DNA of 25,972 nt. It comes from Ectocarpus siliculosus. Its lineage: Eukaryota; Sar; Phaeophyceae; Ectocarpales; Ectocarpaceae. Under the pieces are notes generated by a model, which saw only the letters and a list, made by a program, of their open reading frames with translations, had not been told where the DNA came from and did not search any database. The stretch's first letter is position 1, and the number at the start of each line of letters is the position of its first letter. This document shows positions 25,499 through 25,972 of the stretch, piece by piece. Location of the stretch: NCBI GenBank assembly GCA_000310025.1, contig FN649730.1, positions 1,471,943 to 1,497,914 on the forward strand, read 5' to 3'. The position numbers were made by a program, and so were the translations under genes.

Positions 25499-25972
25499 AT
25501 GCCGCCTCGCAACACGCGGCGCGCCACGGCGGCGGCTTCGGCGGCTGCTTCTCCTACAACGGCTTCCTCAGCGGCGGCGCCTTCTTCCTCAGCGGCTGCT
25601 GCCCCGGCGGCGGCTGCCGCGGCCCCAGCGGCTGCCAGCGCGCCGATGGGACCGCTTTCCCCGCCTCCACCTGGGCTGCCTCCCCGGCCCGACCGCCAGA
25701 CGGCCGCGTTTGTGGACGCGACCACGGCGGCCTACGCTCTGCCGTGCTACACGGCGCTGGTGCCGGGAGCCGGGGCAACGCTGGACCTTGGGCGGGTGTT
25801 CGACCGCAACCGGCTCGGTTGCGATCAGGGCACTGTGGAGGAATTGGTCCTCCGTTTTGGTGAGGTGGCCACTCGGCTGCCGCCCCTTGCCGGGGCGGAG
25901 ACCTACACGGCAGTTTGGGCGCGCGCCAGGAAGGTGGCCACTTCGCGGGCGGGCGACAAGTCCGTTGCCTAT
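25499..25972 (+). CDS. Ala/Pro-rich ORF, runs off the window (unrecognised)
   Basis: An ATG at 25499-25501 opens a frame that stays open for 158 codons to the window edge. Residues 2-10 are basic (PPRNTRRAT). About 60 residues of Ala/Ser/Pro low complexity follow, then a folded-looking part: TAAFVDATTAAYALPCYTAL, TLDLGRVFDRNRLGC, VEELVLRFGEVATRLPPL and YTAVWARARKVATSRAG. GC-rich third positions resemble those of the copia coding region. A basic, Pro/Ala-rich head with a helical body is typical of gag-like proteins, but no diagnostic motif is present and a host gene is possible. The minus-strand frames opposite are shadows. Confidence 0.45.
   Translation, partial: MPPRNTRRATAAASAAASPTTASSAAAPSSSAAAAPAAAAAAPAAASAPMGPLSPPPPGLPPRPDRQTAAFVDATTAAYALPCYTALVPGAGATLDLGRVFDRNRLGCDQGTVEELVLRFGEVATRLPPLAGAETYTAVWARARKVATSRAGDKSVAY

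Noticed and set aside
25423-25778. Minus-strand Ala/Gly-rich ORFs upstream of gag
   Set aside because: Shadows of the plus-strand ORF at 25499. They are not in a gag-like frame and have no LTR or primer site context.

Overview
This window looks like repeat-rich nuclear DNA from a eukaryote. It shows no operons or Shine-Dalgarno context. It carries LTR retrotransposons, cut-and-paste transposons, short spliced exons, Gln/Ser/Gly/Ala-rich low-complexity coding and a 171-bp assembly gap. A minus-strand gene at the left edge encodes Cys-rich 'DGGDCC' modules of the LNR/Notch type, a class I associate with brown algae and oomycetes. With the Ty1/copia element, that makes a brown alga or related stramenopile my best guess, from sequence feel only.

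Layout, left to right. (1) 1-2.1 kb: at least three phase-compatible minus-strand exons of the LNR-like gene. (2) 2.1-6.2 kb: a 194-bp MITE, then a two-part repeat (R2 at 2396-2798, R3 at 5201-6181). A 2.08-kb terminal-inverted-repeat (TIR) transposon (2878-4962) lies between the two parts and carries a broken protein fragment resembling the C-terminal part of a LINE-type reverse transcriptase ORF. (3) 6.2-7.7 kb: no recognisable gene. (4) 7728-11807: a structurally complete LTR retrotransposon with a 5-bp target duplication GGCAA. It encodes no polymerase or integrase, only one 656-codon low-complexity protein (element A). (5) 11.8-14.3 kb: a second MITE copy, tandem repeats, the N gap and one possible exon. 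(6) 14.3-17.4 kb: a second R2-R3 copy, whose R2 is split by a 1347-bp non-autonomous hAT-like transposon with an 8-bp target duplication. That transposon contains a 261-bp near-palindrome. (7) 17.4-18.5 kb: another TIR-like element with repeated AAATCTTGG/CCAAGATTT palindromes. (8) 18.6-19.4 kb: a spaced direct duplication and unassigned sequence. (9) 19.6-25.4 kb, minus strand: a decayed Ty1/copia retrotransposon (element B) with gag, zinc knuckles, protease, integrase, reverse transcriptase and RNase H still recognisable, but with at least seven frame-breaking lesions. (10) 25499 to the end: an Ala/Pro-rich plus-strand ORF that runs off the window.

The most interesting relationship is between elements A and B. 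The 3' noncoding ends of both carry an ordered ladder of G-runs and patches of matching sequence leading into the 3' LTR start. This suggests that A is a non-autonomous passenger related to copia elements like B, one that swapped pol for a large, repetitive, coiled-coil-headed protein of unknown role. Most of the remaining sequence is nested non-autonomous transposons whose insertion breakpoints can be read directly because a second, differently interrupted copy of the host repeat is present.
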